Origin: Candidatus Neoanaerotignum tabaqchaliae
GTDB taxonomy: Bacteria > Bacillota > Clostridia > Lachnospirales > Anaerotignaceae
NCBI GenBank assembly: GCA_904420235.1
Contig: CAJFUS010000029.1
Coordinates: 1 to 14,770, forward strand
Direction: 5' to 3'
Length of the DNA: 14,770 bases
The translations under genes and the position numbers were made by a program. The notes under the pieces are model-generated. The model was given only the letters and a program-made list of their open reading frames with translations, had not been told where the DNA came from and ran no database searches. Position 1 is the stretch's first letter; every line of letters begins with the position of its first letter. Below are positions 1 to 7,301 of this stretch, in pieces.

Positions 1-711
1 GCAATGGCGGCAGCTTATCCTGATGTTACGGCTAAACTGTGGAACGACGTAACATTTAAAATTAACGGCACGGGAGCAGCTTCACCTTCTGACCAACCGG
101 CGCTTAACTATAACGGATACACATATGTGCCTTTAAGATTTATAACTGAAAGCCTTGGCGGTGAGGCCAGCTTTGATGCAGTGTCAAAAACAGTAAGCGT
201 TGATATTGAGCCTCAGATTGTAGAAAAGGAAGTTGAGGTAATTAAAGAAGTTCCTGTAAGCGGCGGTTCAAGTTCAACAGATAACGGCGAGGAGAGCGAA
301 GAGGATAAATACAGCAACTATGACACTCTTCCACAAAGAAGCAGCAAAAACAACTATACAGTTGAGGTTACCGGCGTAACAAGAAGCACATATAACAACA
401 CAACAAAGATTCTTGTTAATGTTGACAACAAGGAAGATTCCAGCGATAACCTTCAGCTTGTGCCTTCAAAATCAAAGCTTACGGTTAATGGAAACGAAGT
501 ATCGCTTACTAAAGTAAACAGTCTTATGGATAATAGCTGGTATCTTGCCGATATTCAGCCGGACGAGGAAAAAGATGGATTTGTTACATTTGACCTTGTT
601 GAAGACGGAATTATTTACTGCGACCTTGAACTTACTATTAGAAATAACACATCTGGCGGTGAGGACGTTCATACATTTAAGTTTAAGGTTGATGTAGGAA
701 CAGACGATTAA
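1..711 (+). CDS. Secreted stalk-domain (copper amine oxidase N-terminal-like) protein, 5' partial
   Basis: The frame is open from base 1, so the start lies upstream and the ATG at base 4 is probably internal. The first residues (AMAAAYPDV) look like the end of a signal peptide, so perhaps only 10-20 residues are missing. Residues about 10-70 fit the stalk domain family (PF07833-like), with the typical YVPLRFITESLGG stretch and an SKTVSVDI strand. A short charged segment (IVEKEVEVIKEV) and a Ser/Asp/Glu-rich linker follow at about 70-105. A C-terminal beta-rich domain (about 115-235), reminiscent of DUF4352-type immunoglobulin-like folds, ends the protein. This predicts an extracellular or wall-associated protein; stalk domains are thought to be binding or spacer modules and no enzyme motif is visible. 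The next gene starts 21 nt downstream, so the two are probably co-transcribed. The family call is fairly safe; the function is unknown. Confidence 0.75.
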   Translation, partial: AMAAAYPDVTAKLWNDVTFKINGTGAASPSDQPALNYNGYTYVPLRFITESLGGEASFDAVSKTVSVDIEPQIVEKEVEVIKEVPVSGGSSSTDNGEESEEDKYSNYDTLPQRSSKNNYTVEVTGVTRSTYNNTTKILVNVDNKEDSSDNLQLVPSKSKLTVNGNEVSLTKVNSLMDNSWYLADIQPDEEKDGFVTFDLVEDGIIYCDLELTIRNNTSGGEDVHTFKFKVDVGTDD

Positions 712-732
712 TTTTATAGGAGTGTAGTTTAT

Positions 733-1881
733 ATGAATTTTAAAAAATTAACGGCTATGGCTGTTTCAACAGCTATGCTTATGTCGTGCACGGCTTTTGC
801 CGCAGACGATGATTCGGCTGTTAGAACAATAACATATGAGGAAGCCGTTTCAATGGCTATTGACAATACATCTGGAATAGCTACCCTTGATGAATCCATG
901 GACTATATGGAAAAAAGCAAGGAATCAGTTTATACAAGCCTTGAGGGATTTATACCTGTAAGCGGAACGAGCTATACTGTTGAGGCGTCAATAGGGACTC
1001 TTCTTCAAAGCATAGGTTCTTTAGACGGCAGTTCCAAAACAGCAAGATATCAAAAAGAAATGCTTGAGGGCACAACTGAACTTATGATAAGGAACTATTT
1101 TAATACAATAAAAACATCAGAACAGTCTCTTGAGCTTGCTAAAGAGTCTCTTGCACTTAAACAGCAGGAATATAATGAAATGGTTATTAAAAACGACCTT
1201 GGAATGGTAAGCGACAATGAACTTAATACAACAAGAAACGAAATTACAACACTTCAGGGAAATGTGAATTCGGCTGAGCTTGCCATTGAGAACGTTTATA
1301 AAAGCCTTGCCAATGCTATGGGCTTAAATGAAAACACAGAGTTTGTGATTGATTATAACATTGAGTATACGCCGCTTCAAATGGATATACCTTTAGAAAA
1401 TTATATAACTCAAAAAGGTGCGTCCGACCCAAGTGTTCTTGCTGCAAAAGCAAGTCTTGAACAGGCGGAATTTAATAAAAAAGTTTCAACATATGAAACA
1501 GAGCCCTACAGCTATCTTGAGAAAGAAAATGCCGTTAACCAAGCCAGCAGAACTTATGGCGACACTGTAGATGCTTTAAAGACAAGCATACAAAACGGAT
1601 ACAATTCAATTATGCAGCTTGAGTCGAATCAAACAGTGCTTGAGGCGGCGCTTGATGACGCTGAAACAGCCTATGCTACGGCGCAGACAAACTATAACGT
1701 AGGAAATATAACAAGCCTTACACTTGCTCAGGCGGAGCTTGCTGTAAATCAGGCAGAGACAAATCTTAAGTCAAATGCTTCGCAGCACGACTTGCTTGTT
1801 TTCCAATTCCAGCACCCATACATGCTTTCAGGCGCTTCATCAGGGTCATCATCAGGACAATCATCAAGTCAGGCTCAATAA
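733..1881 (+). CDS. TolC-family (outer membrane efflux-like) exported coiled-coil protein
   Basis: This 382-aa protein has a signal peptide with an AFA|A signal peptidase I site after residue 23; LMSC at 16-19 is a possible alternative lipobox. The mature part shows the two-fold TolC/OEP layout. Repeat 1 (about 32-215) begins ITYEEAVSMAIDN and has long amphipathic helices with the LGMVSDNEL turn near 156-164. Repeat 2 (about 218-360) ends with the YNVGNITSLTLAQAEL turn near 321-336, the usual helical-hairpin signature of TolC proteins. It is shorter than enterobacterial TolC, and the second repeat has almost no room (about 252-262) for barrel strands. Residues 366-382 form a Ser/Gly/Gln tail. 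The start is supported by AGGAG (about 718-722) upstream. It lies 21 nt behind a stalk-domain gene and before a terminator. No RND or ABC pump component is in the window, so an efflux role is only inferred. Confidence 0.8.
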   Translation: MNFKKLTAMAVSTAMLMSCTAFAADDDSAVRTITYEEAVSMAIDNTSGIATLDESMDYMEKSKESVYTSLEGFIPVSGTSYTVEASIGTLLQSIGSLDGSSKTARYQKEMLEGTTELMIRNYFNTIKTSEQSLELAKESLALKQQEYNEMVIKNDLGMVSDNELNTTRNEITTLQGNVNSAELAIENVYKSLANAMGLNENTEFVIDYNIEYTPLQMDIPLENYITQKGASDPSVLAAKASLEQAEFNKKVSTYETEPYSYLEKENAVNQASRTYGDTVDALKTSIQNGYNSIMQLESNQTVLEAALDDAETAYATAQTNYNVGNITSLTLAQAELAVNQAETNLKSNASQHDLLVFQFQHPYMLSGASSGSSSGQSSSQAQ

Positions 1882-1911
1882 AATATACTGATATATAAAC
1901 ATTAATATTTT

Positions 1912-1951
1912 AAACCGCATGGAACTAACAATCCATACGGTTTATTTTTTT
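1912..1951 (+). terminator. Rho-independent terminator after the TolC-like gene
   Basis: A 12-bp stem (1912-1923 with 1932-1943, one C/A mismatch) and an 8-nt loop are followed by a T-rich tract to 1951. It lies 30 nt after the stop codon and separates the stalk/TolC unit from the germination block. Confidence 0.85.
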
Positions 1952-1956
1952 ATTAG

Positions 1957-1987
1957 CGAATAATAACCGGATATGTGAAAAATACTA
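1957..1987 (+). promoter_or_regulatory. Candidate sigmaG-type promoter for the ger operon
   Basis: CGAATA (1957-1962), an 18-nt spacer and AATACTA (1981-1987) resemble the Bacillus sigmaG consensus TGAATA/CATACTA, with one mismatch in each box. Location before a germinant receptor operon, a standard sigmaG target, supports it. The caveat is that the predicted transcript start (about 1994) leaves a leader of only about 8 nt before the preferred ATG at 2002. Assigned by eye. Confidence 0.4.
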
Positions 1988-2001
1988 ACTTTGGTGATGA
2001 T

Positions 2002-3477
2002 ATGAATTTATACAGTGAGCTTTATGAAAATAAACAAAAAATAAAAGATGTATTTACCGGCGCTGATGATATTGTTATGAGGGAGTTTGACAATTTTGGC
2101 GTAAAGTGCCTTATTGTTTTTGCCGATAATGTAGTTTCAAGAACGGTAATAGAAAATCCGGTGCTTACTAACATTATGGTTCTTGGCGAGGCTCAGTCTA
2201 ATATGGAGGCTGTTGCCACAAAGCTTGTATCCGTTGGTGAAACAAAGCTTGTTAAAACATTTGAGGAAGTTTTTGATGCTGTTCTTATTGGCGATACAGT
2301 TATAATTATGGAAGGTGACAAAAGAGCTTTAGTTATATCGTCAAAGGGCTGGCCGTCAAGAGGCATACCTCAGGCGCAGACGGAGGTTGTTGTTCAGGGA
2401 CCTAAAGACGCCTTTATGGAAATTGGCAGCTTTAACACTGTTCTTATAAGAAGACGTATAAGAGATACTTCGCTTAAGGTTAGAAGAATGAAATGCGGCA
2501 GAAGAAGCAAAACGGACATAGCCGTTATGTATCTTAAAGATGTTGCTAAGGACGAGCTTGTTGAGGAAGTAATAAGACAAATAAAAAGTATTGATGTGGA
2601 CGCTATACTGGACAGCGGGTATATGGAACAGTTTCTTGAGAAAAAACATAACTCTCCGTTTCCACAGCTGCAAATGACCGAAAGGCCGGATAAAGCAGCA
2701 TCGGCCATATATGAGGGCAGAGTAGCCATTGTTGTTGATAACTCTCCATTTGTTATACTTGTTCCCTCAACAGTTAATATATTTTTTCAGGCCTCAGAGG
2801 ATTATTATGACCGCTGGGAAATAATGAGCTTTTTAAGGCTTTTAAGATATTTCGCTGTTATAGCCGCAACCTGCCTTCCGGGAATTTATATAGCCCTTAC
2901 GGTTTATAGACCGGACCTTATACCAACGGCCTTGGCTCTTAAAATAGCTTCCAGCAGGGCGTATGTGCCTTTTCCTACAATAGCGGAGGTACTTATTATG
3001 GAAACGGCCTTTGAGCTTTTACGGGAAGCGGGAGTGAGACTTCCGTCGCCGGCAAGCTCGGCTCTTGGCATAGTTGGCGGAATAGTTATAGGCTCGGCGG
3101 CCGTTGACGCGGGAATAGTTGGGCCAGTTGTTGTTATAATAGCCGCCCTGTCGGGTATATGCTCTTTTGCCATACCAAACCCAGCATTTGTCTCGGCCAT
3201 TAGGCTTGTTAAATATTTTGTTATATTTATGTCCGCCTTTTTGGGGCTTTTTGGATTTTATATATCGGTTTTTCTTGTTCTTACCCATTTGGCTTCCCTC
3301 GAGAGCTATGGCATACCATATCTTTATCCGTTTTGTGGGGGAAGTATTAATGGATATACAGACTTTAAGGACAGTATAATAAGAGCGCCTCTTCGTTTTA
3401 TGACAAAACGCCCTATATTTGCCAGAAAAGGTCAAAAGAGACGTATGTCAAACAATAAAGGTGGCAGCAGAAAATGA
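2002..3477 (+). CDS. gerAA: Spore germination protein, GerA family (germinant receptor A subunit)
   Basis: The protein has 491 aa, a normal GerA/SpoVAF-family length. The soluble N-terminal region (about 1-275) holds family landmarks: DDIVMREF (22-29), GDTVIIMEG (97-105), the QTEVVVQGPKDAF region (126-138), NTVLIRRRI (145-153) and PQLQMTERPD (221-230). A C-terminal membrane region (about 280-435) has several hydrophobic segments and the RPDLIP and PFPTIAEVLIMETAFELLREAG stretches typical of the family. A basic tail closes it. It is predicted to sit in the spore inner membrane as one subunit of a germinant receptor. I chose ATG 2002, preceded by GGTG, over an in-frame GTG at 1975, which has no ribosome binding site and lies inside the promoter candidate. 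It overlaps the next gene by 4 nt (ATGA). The symbol is at family level; the germinant cannot be read from the sequence, and SpoVAF is the main alternative. Confidence 0.9.
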   Translation: MNLYSELYENKQKIKDVFTGADDIVMREFDNFGVKCLIVFADNVVSRTVIENPVLTNIMVLGEAQSNMEAVATKLVSVGETKLVKTFEEVFDAVLIGDTVIIMEGDKRALVISSKGWPSRGIPQAQTEVVVQGPKDAFMEIGSFNTVLIRRRIRDTSLKVRRMKCGRRSKTDIAVMYLKDVAKDELVEEVIRQIKSIDVDAILDSGYMEQFLEKKHNSPFPQLQMTERPDKAASAIYEGRVAIVVDNSPFVILVPSTVNIFFQASEDYYDRWEIMSFLRLLRYFAVIAATCLPGIYIALTVYRPDLIPTALALKIASSRAYVPFPTIAEVLIMETAFELLREAGVRLPSPASSALGIVGGIVIGSAAVDAGIVGPVVVIIAALSGICSFAIPNPAFVSAIRLVKYFVIFMSAFLGLFGFYISVFLVLTHLASLESYGIPYLYPFCGGSINGYTDFKDSIIRAPLRFMTKRPIFARKGQKRRMSNNKGGSRK

Positions 3478-4568
3478 ATTTTTCTAAAAATGACAAAATA
3501 TCCAATAATCAGCTTAGGGCTGTTATAATAGCCGCTCTTCTGGGTAATTTGGCCATTTCGGCGCCTCTTAAAATTATAAGTATTTCAGGCTCAGCGGCCT
3601 ATTTAAGTGTTCTTTTGGGAGGAGTTGCGGCAGCGGTTTTGTTTTATTTGGCTATAAAATTAATGGGGGCGTCATTTACCAAAAGCTACGAGGATACGGC
3701 TCAGGAGGTTCTTGGCCGTTGGTTTAGCGTGATACTTTTTTTAGTTGTGTTTATACACATTGTTCTTTTCAGCGGCTTTCAGCTTTCGGCAGCCTGCACT
3801 ATGGTGCAAAACTCAATGGAGAGAGGAGTGAATTCCGTTGCTGCGGCGCTTATATTATCGGCGGCGGCCGTTTATATGGCCTTTAAAGGAAGTGAGTGCA
3901 GCAGCCGAATGTCCGAGATAGCCTCAGTTATTATGGTTGTGTTTATACTTTTTATATTTGCTTTGTCTTTGCCGTCATTTGACGTTGAAACTGTTAAATT
4001 CACACCACATGAGGGCGTAAATATAATAAACGGCTCTATGTTTGCCGCGGGTTCTTTGTGCGCTTCGGAATATGTTTTTATACTTTCTGCCAAAGCAAAT
4101 GATACTAAAAAGTCGGCAAGAGCGGTTTTTTGGGCGTTTATAGTAATAACCCTTATATTGTCTCTTGGAACAATGCTGTCTGTAAACGCCTTTGGCGTTA
4201 AGGAGGCCCAAAGAAAAATTTGGCCAGTTATAGAAATGATGAACTATACGGAATTTCCAGGCTCCCTTGTTGAAAGACAGGAGGTTCTTATGAGCGGCTT
4301 TTATATTATATCGTCATATATATTAACGGGAGTAAGTGTTTATATAGCCTCAAGCCTTTTAAAGAAAATCTTTAAAAGCAGTAAAAACGCAGTTTTTGTG
4401 ATTTTAAGCGCCGCCGCTGTTTTTGCCGTAAGCCTTTTTGGAAATGGGATTTATGAAAAATTCAATTTTATATATTGGCTTTATAAATATAACGTAATTA
4501 TATTTTTTGTTATGATGATAGTGCCTTTGGCTGCATATATAAGGAGGAATAAAAAATGCGGAAATTAA
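3474..4568 (+). CDS. gerAB: Spore germination protein, GerB family (receptor B subunit, transporter-like)
   Basis: This 364-aa integral membrane protein has about ten hydrophobic segments spread from residue 14 to 355, as expected for the GerAB/GerKB family, which shares the amino acid/polyamine/organocation (APC) transporter fold. N-terminal ISNNQLRAVIIAALLG (9-24) and PGSLVERQEVLMSGFYI (262-278) correspond to the conserved family positions, the latter to the usual PGSFLERLDALF-like motif. Known receptors use the B subunit for germinant binding. Translation probably couples to the upstream gene through the ATGA overlap, with AAAGGTGG (3457-3464) 9 nt before the start. Its 3' end overlaps the C subunit by 13 nt. 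The gene order A-B-C is the classical one. Confidence 0.9.
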   Translation: MNFSKNDKISNNQLRAVIIAALLGNLAISAPLKIISISGSAAYLSVLLGGVAAAVLFYLAIKLMGASFTKSYEDTAQEVLGRWFSVILFLVVFIHIVLFSGFQLSAACTMVQNSMERGVNSVAAALILSAAAVYMAFKGSECSSRMSEIASVIMVVFILFIFALSLPSFDVETVKFTPHEGVNIINGSMFAAGSLCASEYVFILSAKANDTKKSARAVFWAFIVITLILSLGTMLSVNAFGVKEAQRKIWPVIEMMNYTEFPGSLVERQEVLMSGFYIISSYILTGVSVYIASSLLKKIFKSSKNAVFVILSAAAVFAVSLFGNGIYEKFNFIYWLYKYNVIIFFVMMIVPLAAYIRRNKKCGN

Positions 4569-5596
4569 TGCTTCTTTTGTGTTTTATTCCGTTTATGCTG
4601 TGCGGCTGCGGCGGAAATGAAATAGAGGGCCGAAATTTTGTGTCGGTTATGGGGTTTGATGTTGATGAAAATGGCGAATATAATGTGAGTGTTGGTTTTG
4701 TAACTCCAGGAGGGGAAAATATGTATACAGCCGAGTCTAAAAATATAGACTCAAGTTCGGCCTATGTAACTGATAAGCTTAAAAGCTCCGGAAAGCGGCA
4801 AATGTATTTTGGGCATTTAAAGTCGGTTATAATCAACACAAACATTCTTAAAAATGAGGACAGACTTAATGAGATACTTTTGTCGGCCTCTTCAAACAAT
4901 GACATAAGCATGGAAACAATTATACTTTCAAGTGATTATAAAGCGTCTGATATAGTTGGAGTAATAAAGGAGGCTGGGGACGGACTTTATATATGGGATT
5001 TTTATAGGAACAACAGAAACGGCATTTTTGCCACATATAAACTTACCCTTGGAGACGCAATTAAAATGTGCGATAATTACGGAAGTGTTGTTATACCGTC
5101 AATAAGTTATGATGATGAGGGCATAAATATTGAGGGCGGCGTTATGTGCAGCCAATACCGTTATGTTGGAAAGCTTAACCAAAGCGCTATGAGGGGCTTC
5201 TGCCTTATTTCGGAATTAGCCAAGGGCAGTGTTGAGACAATAAGCTATAACGGTGTTAATATACCATTTTTAATAAGCAAAAATACTGTAAACAAAAACT
5301 TTTATGAAGAAAACGGGGTATTATGCGCCGATTTAAATATAAGTATAAAGGCCAAAAGTCAAATGCACAGTGGAACAAATTTATCTGATATGCAAAGTAT
5401 TGTTTTTGCTATTGAGGAAGAAATTTATAATGAGGCATCGGCAGCATTGGCGGCGATGCATGGGGCAGACTGTGATGCGGCCGGACTTTGTTACAGCCTT
5501 ATGAAAGATAACTATGGGTTATATTCAAAGTATAAAGCTGATGATATGTTTAAAAATATGCGTATAAACGTTAATGTTGATGTGGAAACCGTTTAA
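4556..5596 (+). CDS. gerAC: Spore germination lipoprotein, GerC family (receptor C subunit)
   Basis: A protein of 346 aa starts with a short lipoprotein signal; the lipobox L15-C16-G17-C18 puts the lipidated cysteine at about residue 18. The mature N-terminus (EIEGRNFVSVMGFDVDENGEYNV) is typical of the Ger(x)C family, where an early segment announces independence from ER/SigG-type motifs but carries the FVSVMGFD landmark. Further matches are KRQMYFGHLKSVIIN (about 80-94) and a C-terminal alpha/beta domain. The usual length is 350-400 aa, so this is near the short end but complete. It is predicted to be anchored to the outer face of the spore inner membrane beside the A and B subunits. A strong AAGGAGGA (4541-4548) precedes ATG 4556, which overlaps the B gene. 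Confidence 0.88.
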   Translation: MRKLMLLLCFIPFMLCGCGGNEIEGRNFVSVMGFDVDENGEYNVSVGFVTPGGENMYTAESKNIDSSSAYVTDKLKSSGKRQMYFGHLKSVIINTNILKNEDRLNEILLSASSNNDISMETIILSSDYKASDIVGVIKEAGDGLYIWDFYRNNRNGIFATYKLTLGDAIKMCDNYGSVVIPSISYDDEGINIEGGVMCSQYRYVGKLNQSAMRGFCLISELAKGSVETISYNGVNIPFLISKNTVNKNFYEENGVLCADLNISIKAKSQMHSGTNLSDMQSIVFAIEEEIYNEASAALAAMHGADCDAAGLCYSLMKDNYGLYSKYKADDMFKNMRINVNVDVETV

Positions 5597-5661
5597 AAGA
5601 AAAATATTTTTACCGTGTTTAAAACGGGCGGGCACTGTCAATAATCGTGTTGGTGATGAAA

Positions 5662-6309
5662 ATGAGAGAGTTTTTAAAACACGAGAAAAGAAACATTATT
5701 ATTTCACTAACAGCCGCGGTTATTGTGTCTGCGGTTTTTACTTTAGGAGCGGCCGTTAAAATTTACGCGGACAATGTTCAGCAGGGAATATCTCAAAAGG
5801 TTGTAAGGCTGCATATACTGGCTAACAGCAATAGCTATGAGGACCAGCAGCTTAAAATTGTTGTGCGCAACAAAGTTTTGAAAATGATGAGTGAAAAGGT
5901 TAAAAATGCTGGCAGTAAAGCTGAAAGTATTGCTATTTTGAAAGATAGTATGGATGATATAAGTCTTTGTGCTGAAAAAGCCTTAAATGAGGAGGGCTGT
6001 AGTTTTGATGTTAATGTAAGCCTTGAAAAAACACTTTTTCCAGCAAAAAGCTACGGAAACATATATTTGCCATCGGGATATTACGATGCTTTAAGAATTG
6101 AGATAGGAAAGGCCGAGGGACATAACTGGTGGTGCGTTATGTATCCGTCATTGTGTCTTTACAGTGAAAACAACGTGGAAATTTGCGATGATGAAATGAG
6201 GAATATTTTAACCTCTGAGGAATATAGTGTAGTAGCGGGCGGCGAAAAACCTAATATTAAATTTATGGCTGTTGAGGCTGTGAAAGGTATTGAGAGCAGG
6301 TTTAATTAA
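5662..6309 (+). CDS. spoIIR: Stage II sporulation protein R
   Basis: SpoIIR is made in the forespore under sigmaF, is exported to the intermembrane space and triggers the SpoIIGA protease to process pro-sigmaE in the mother cell. The 215-aa product has a basic N-terminus and one hydrophobic signal/anchor segment (about 11-32). It then shows the family hallmarks: VVRLHILANSNSYEDQQLK (47-65), VRNKVL (68-73), the LFPAKSYGNIYLPSGYYDALRIEIG block (125-149) and NWWCVMYPSLC (155-165). In-frame GTG 5647 and ATG 5656 lie upstream. I chose ATG 5662 because GGTG (5652-5655) is spaced 6 nt from it. It begins 65 nt after gerAC and ends 39 nt before sleB. Linkage to a ger operon is unusual compared with Bacillus subtilis. 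The identity is very secure; the start is less so. Confidence 0.93.
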   Translation: MREFLKHEKRNIIISLTAAVIVSAVFTLGAAVKIYADNVQQGISQKVVRLHILANSNSYEDQQLKIVVRNKVLKMMSEKVKNAGSKAESIAILKDSMDDISLCAEKALNEEGCSFDVNVSLEKTLFPAKSYGNIYLPSGYYDALRIEIGKAEGHNWWCVMYPSLCLYSENNVEICDDEMRNILTSEEYSVVAGGEKPNIKFMAVEAVKGIESRFN

Positions 6310-6348
6310 CGTCTGGATTACTTTTTTATGTTTTGCCGGAGGTCGGAT

Positions 6349-7023
6349 ATGAAACTGCTTAAAAAACATGGACTATACACGTTTTTGATTATAGCTGTTA
6401 TGGCCGTATCATTGCTTTCTTTTGCGAAAGAAAGTGAGGAAAGCCAAATGGCGGCAGTTTATAACTATGGCTCAAGAGGACTTACGGTTTATCTTATACA
6501 GCAAAGGCTTCAGGAGTGGGGATATTATTCCGGAGAACTTGATGGAATTTATGGAACAAGCACTGCTGATGCCGTAAGGCTGTTTCAGCAAAATAATGGT
6601 CTTACGTCTGACGGAATAGCCGGTGACAGCACGTTAAGCGCTTTAGGTATAGTCTCTCAGGTTTCACAGGCCAGCGACTTAGACCTTTTAGCAAGAGCTA
6701 TATATGGCGAAGGACGGGGAGAACCCTATGAGGGACAGGTGGCTATAGGCGCTGTTATTTTAAACAGGGTAAAAAGCGCTAATTTTCCTGATACAGTGGC
6801 AGAGGTTATTTATCAAACAGGTGCTTTTGACGCAGTAAGAGACGGACAAATAAATCTTTTGCCTAACAGAACAGCGTATTTGGCGGCCATAGACGCCTTA
6901 AACGGCTGGGACCCGACTGGAGGTGCTCTTTACTATTGGAATCCGGCAACTGCCACCAGCCGCTGGATATGGTCGGTGCCTATAACAACAACCATAGGCA
7001 ACCATGTTTTTGGAACAAAATAG
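6349..7023 (+). CDS. sleB: Spore cortex-lytic enzyme SleB (PG-binding domain plus hydrolase_2)
   Basis: This is predicted to be a lytic transglycosylase that degrades muramic-delta-lactam cortex peptidoglycan on germination. The 224-aa protein has a signal/anchor segment (about 9-27) and a peptidoglycan-binding domain (about 40-100: SRGLTVYLIQQRLQEWGYY, DGIYG, AVRLFQ, DGIAG). The catalytic hydrolase_2 domain (about 110-222) has ARAIYGEGRGEPYEGQVAIG with candidate catalytic Glu121, VILNRV, and the C-terminal LYYWNPATATSRWIW and IGNHVFG motifs. ATG 6349 is preferred over in-frame ATG 6328 because GGAGGT (6338-6343) is 5 nt upstream. It follows spoIIR closely, so read-through from the ger/spoIIR unit is possible. 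YpeB, which usually follows and stabilises SleB in Bacillus, is not next door. A SleB/CwlJ-like hydrolase without YpeB dependence is an alternative reading. Confidence 0.9.
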   Translation: MKLLKKHGLYTFLIIAVMAVSLLSFAKESEESQMAAVYNYGSRGLTVYLIQQRLQEWGYYSGELDGIYGTSTADAVRLFQQNNGLTSDGIAGDSTLSALGIVSQVSQASDLDLLARAIYGEGRGEPYEGQVAIGAVILNRVKSANFPDTVAEVIYQTGAFDAVRDGQINLLPNRTAYLAAIDALNGWDPTGGALYYWNPATATSRWIWSVPITTTIGNHVFGTK

Positions 7024-7209
7024 AGTGCGTTTCTATTAAAATAAAAACTATGTTATAAATTTGCTATTTTATAGTTTATATATTTTGATAGCTTAACTGT
7101 TTTTATATGTTTTAAAACAGAATTGAACAATTAGAATTTTTATTTTGTATGCTAAACAAAGCAAATCATACTTGTTTAACAGCCTTAAATGTGTTATTAT
7201 AAATCTATT
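7024..7209. other. AT-rich intergenic DNA after sleB
   Basis: No gene is visible. The stretch holds only weak, AT-rich inverted repeats (AAACTAT 7045-7051 with ATAGTTT 7071-7077; CTGTTTT 7097-7103 with AAAACAG 7114-7120), which could help end the sleB transcript but lack a clear T-tract. TTGTTT (7172-7177), 17 nt and TATTAT (7195-7200) form a possible sigmaA promoter pointing into the next hairpin. Confidence 0.4.
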
Positions 7210-7243
7210 AAAAAGAGATAACATAAAATGTTATCTCTTTTTT
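7210..7243. terminator. Perfect hairpin with A- and T-tracts, probable terminator
   Basis: A 14-bp perfect stem (7210-7223 with 7229-7242) closes a 5-nt loop. A run of A on the left and a run of T on the right let it work in either direction. It lies about 190 nt after the sleB stop and just before the promoter of the reductase gene, so it probably insulates the two units. Confidence 0.75.
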
Positions 7244-7251
7244 GGTGCGTT

Positions 7252-7279
7252 TTGGAAGAGTGGTTAAATGAGTTATTAT
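7252..7279 (+). promoter_or_regulatory. Candidate sigmaA promoter for the reductase/symporter pair
   Basis: TTGGAA (7252-7257), a 16-nt spacer and TATTAT (7274-7279) match four and five of six consensus positions. The predicted start near 7286 leaves a short leader containing AAGGTGG (7285-7291) ahead of ATG 7302. It is placed directly after the hairpin at 7210-7243. Confidence 0.45.
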
Positions 7280-7301
7280 ATAGAAAGGTGGTAGTGCTTA
7301 T

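Noticed and set aside
1975..2001. GTG at 1975 as the start of gerAA
   Set aside because: There is no ribosome binding site before it and it lies inside the sigmaG-like promoter candidate; ATG 2002 has GGTG upstream and gives the usual GerA N-terminus.
3019..3435. 138-codon minus-strand frame inside gerAA
   Set aside because: It is antisense to the conserved membrane region of GerA and has no family motif.
5574..5759. 61-codon plus-strand frame overlapping the end of gerAC and the start of spoIIR
   Set aside because: It shows no recognisable motif and overlaps the well-supported spoIIR frame; it is a shadow.
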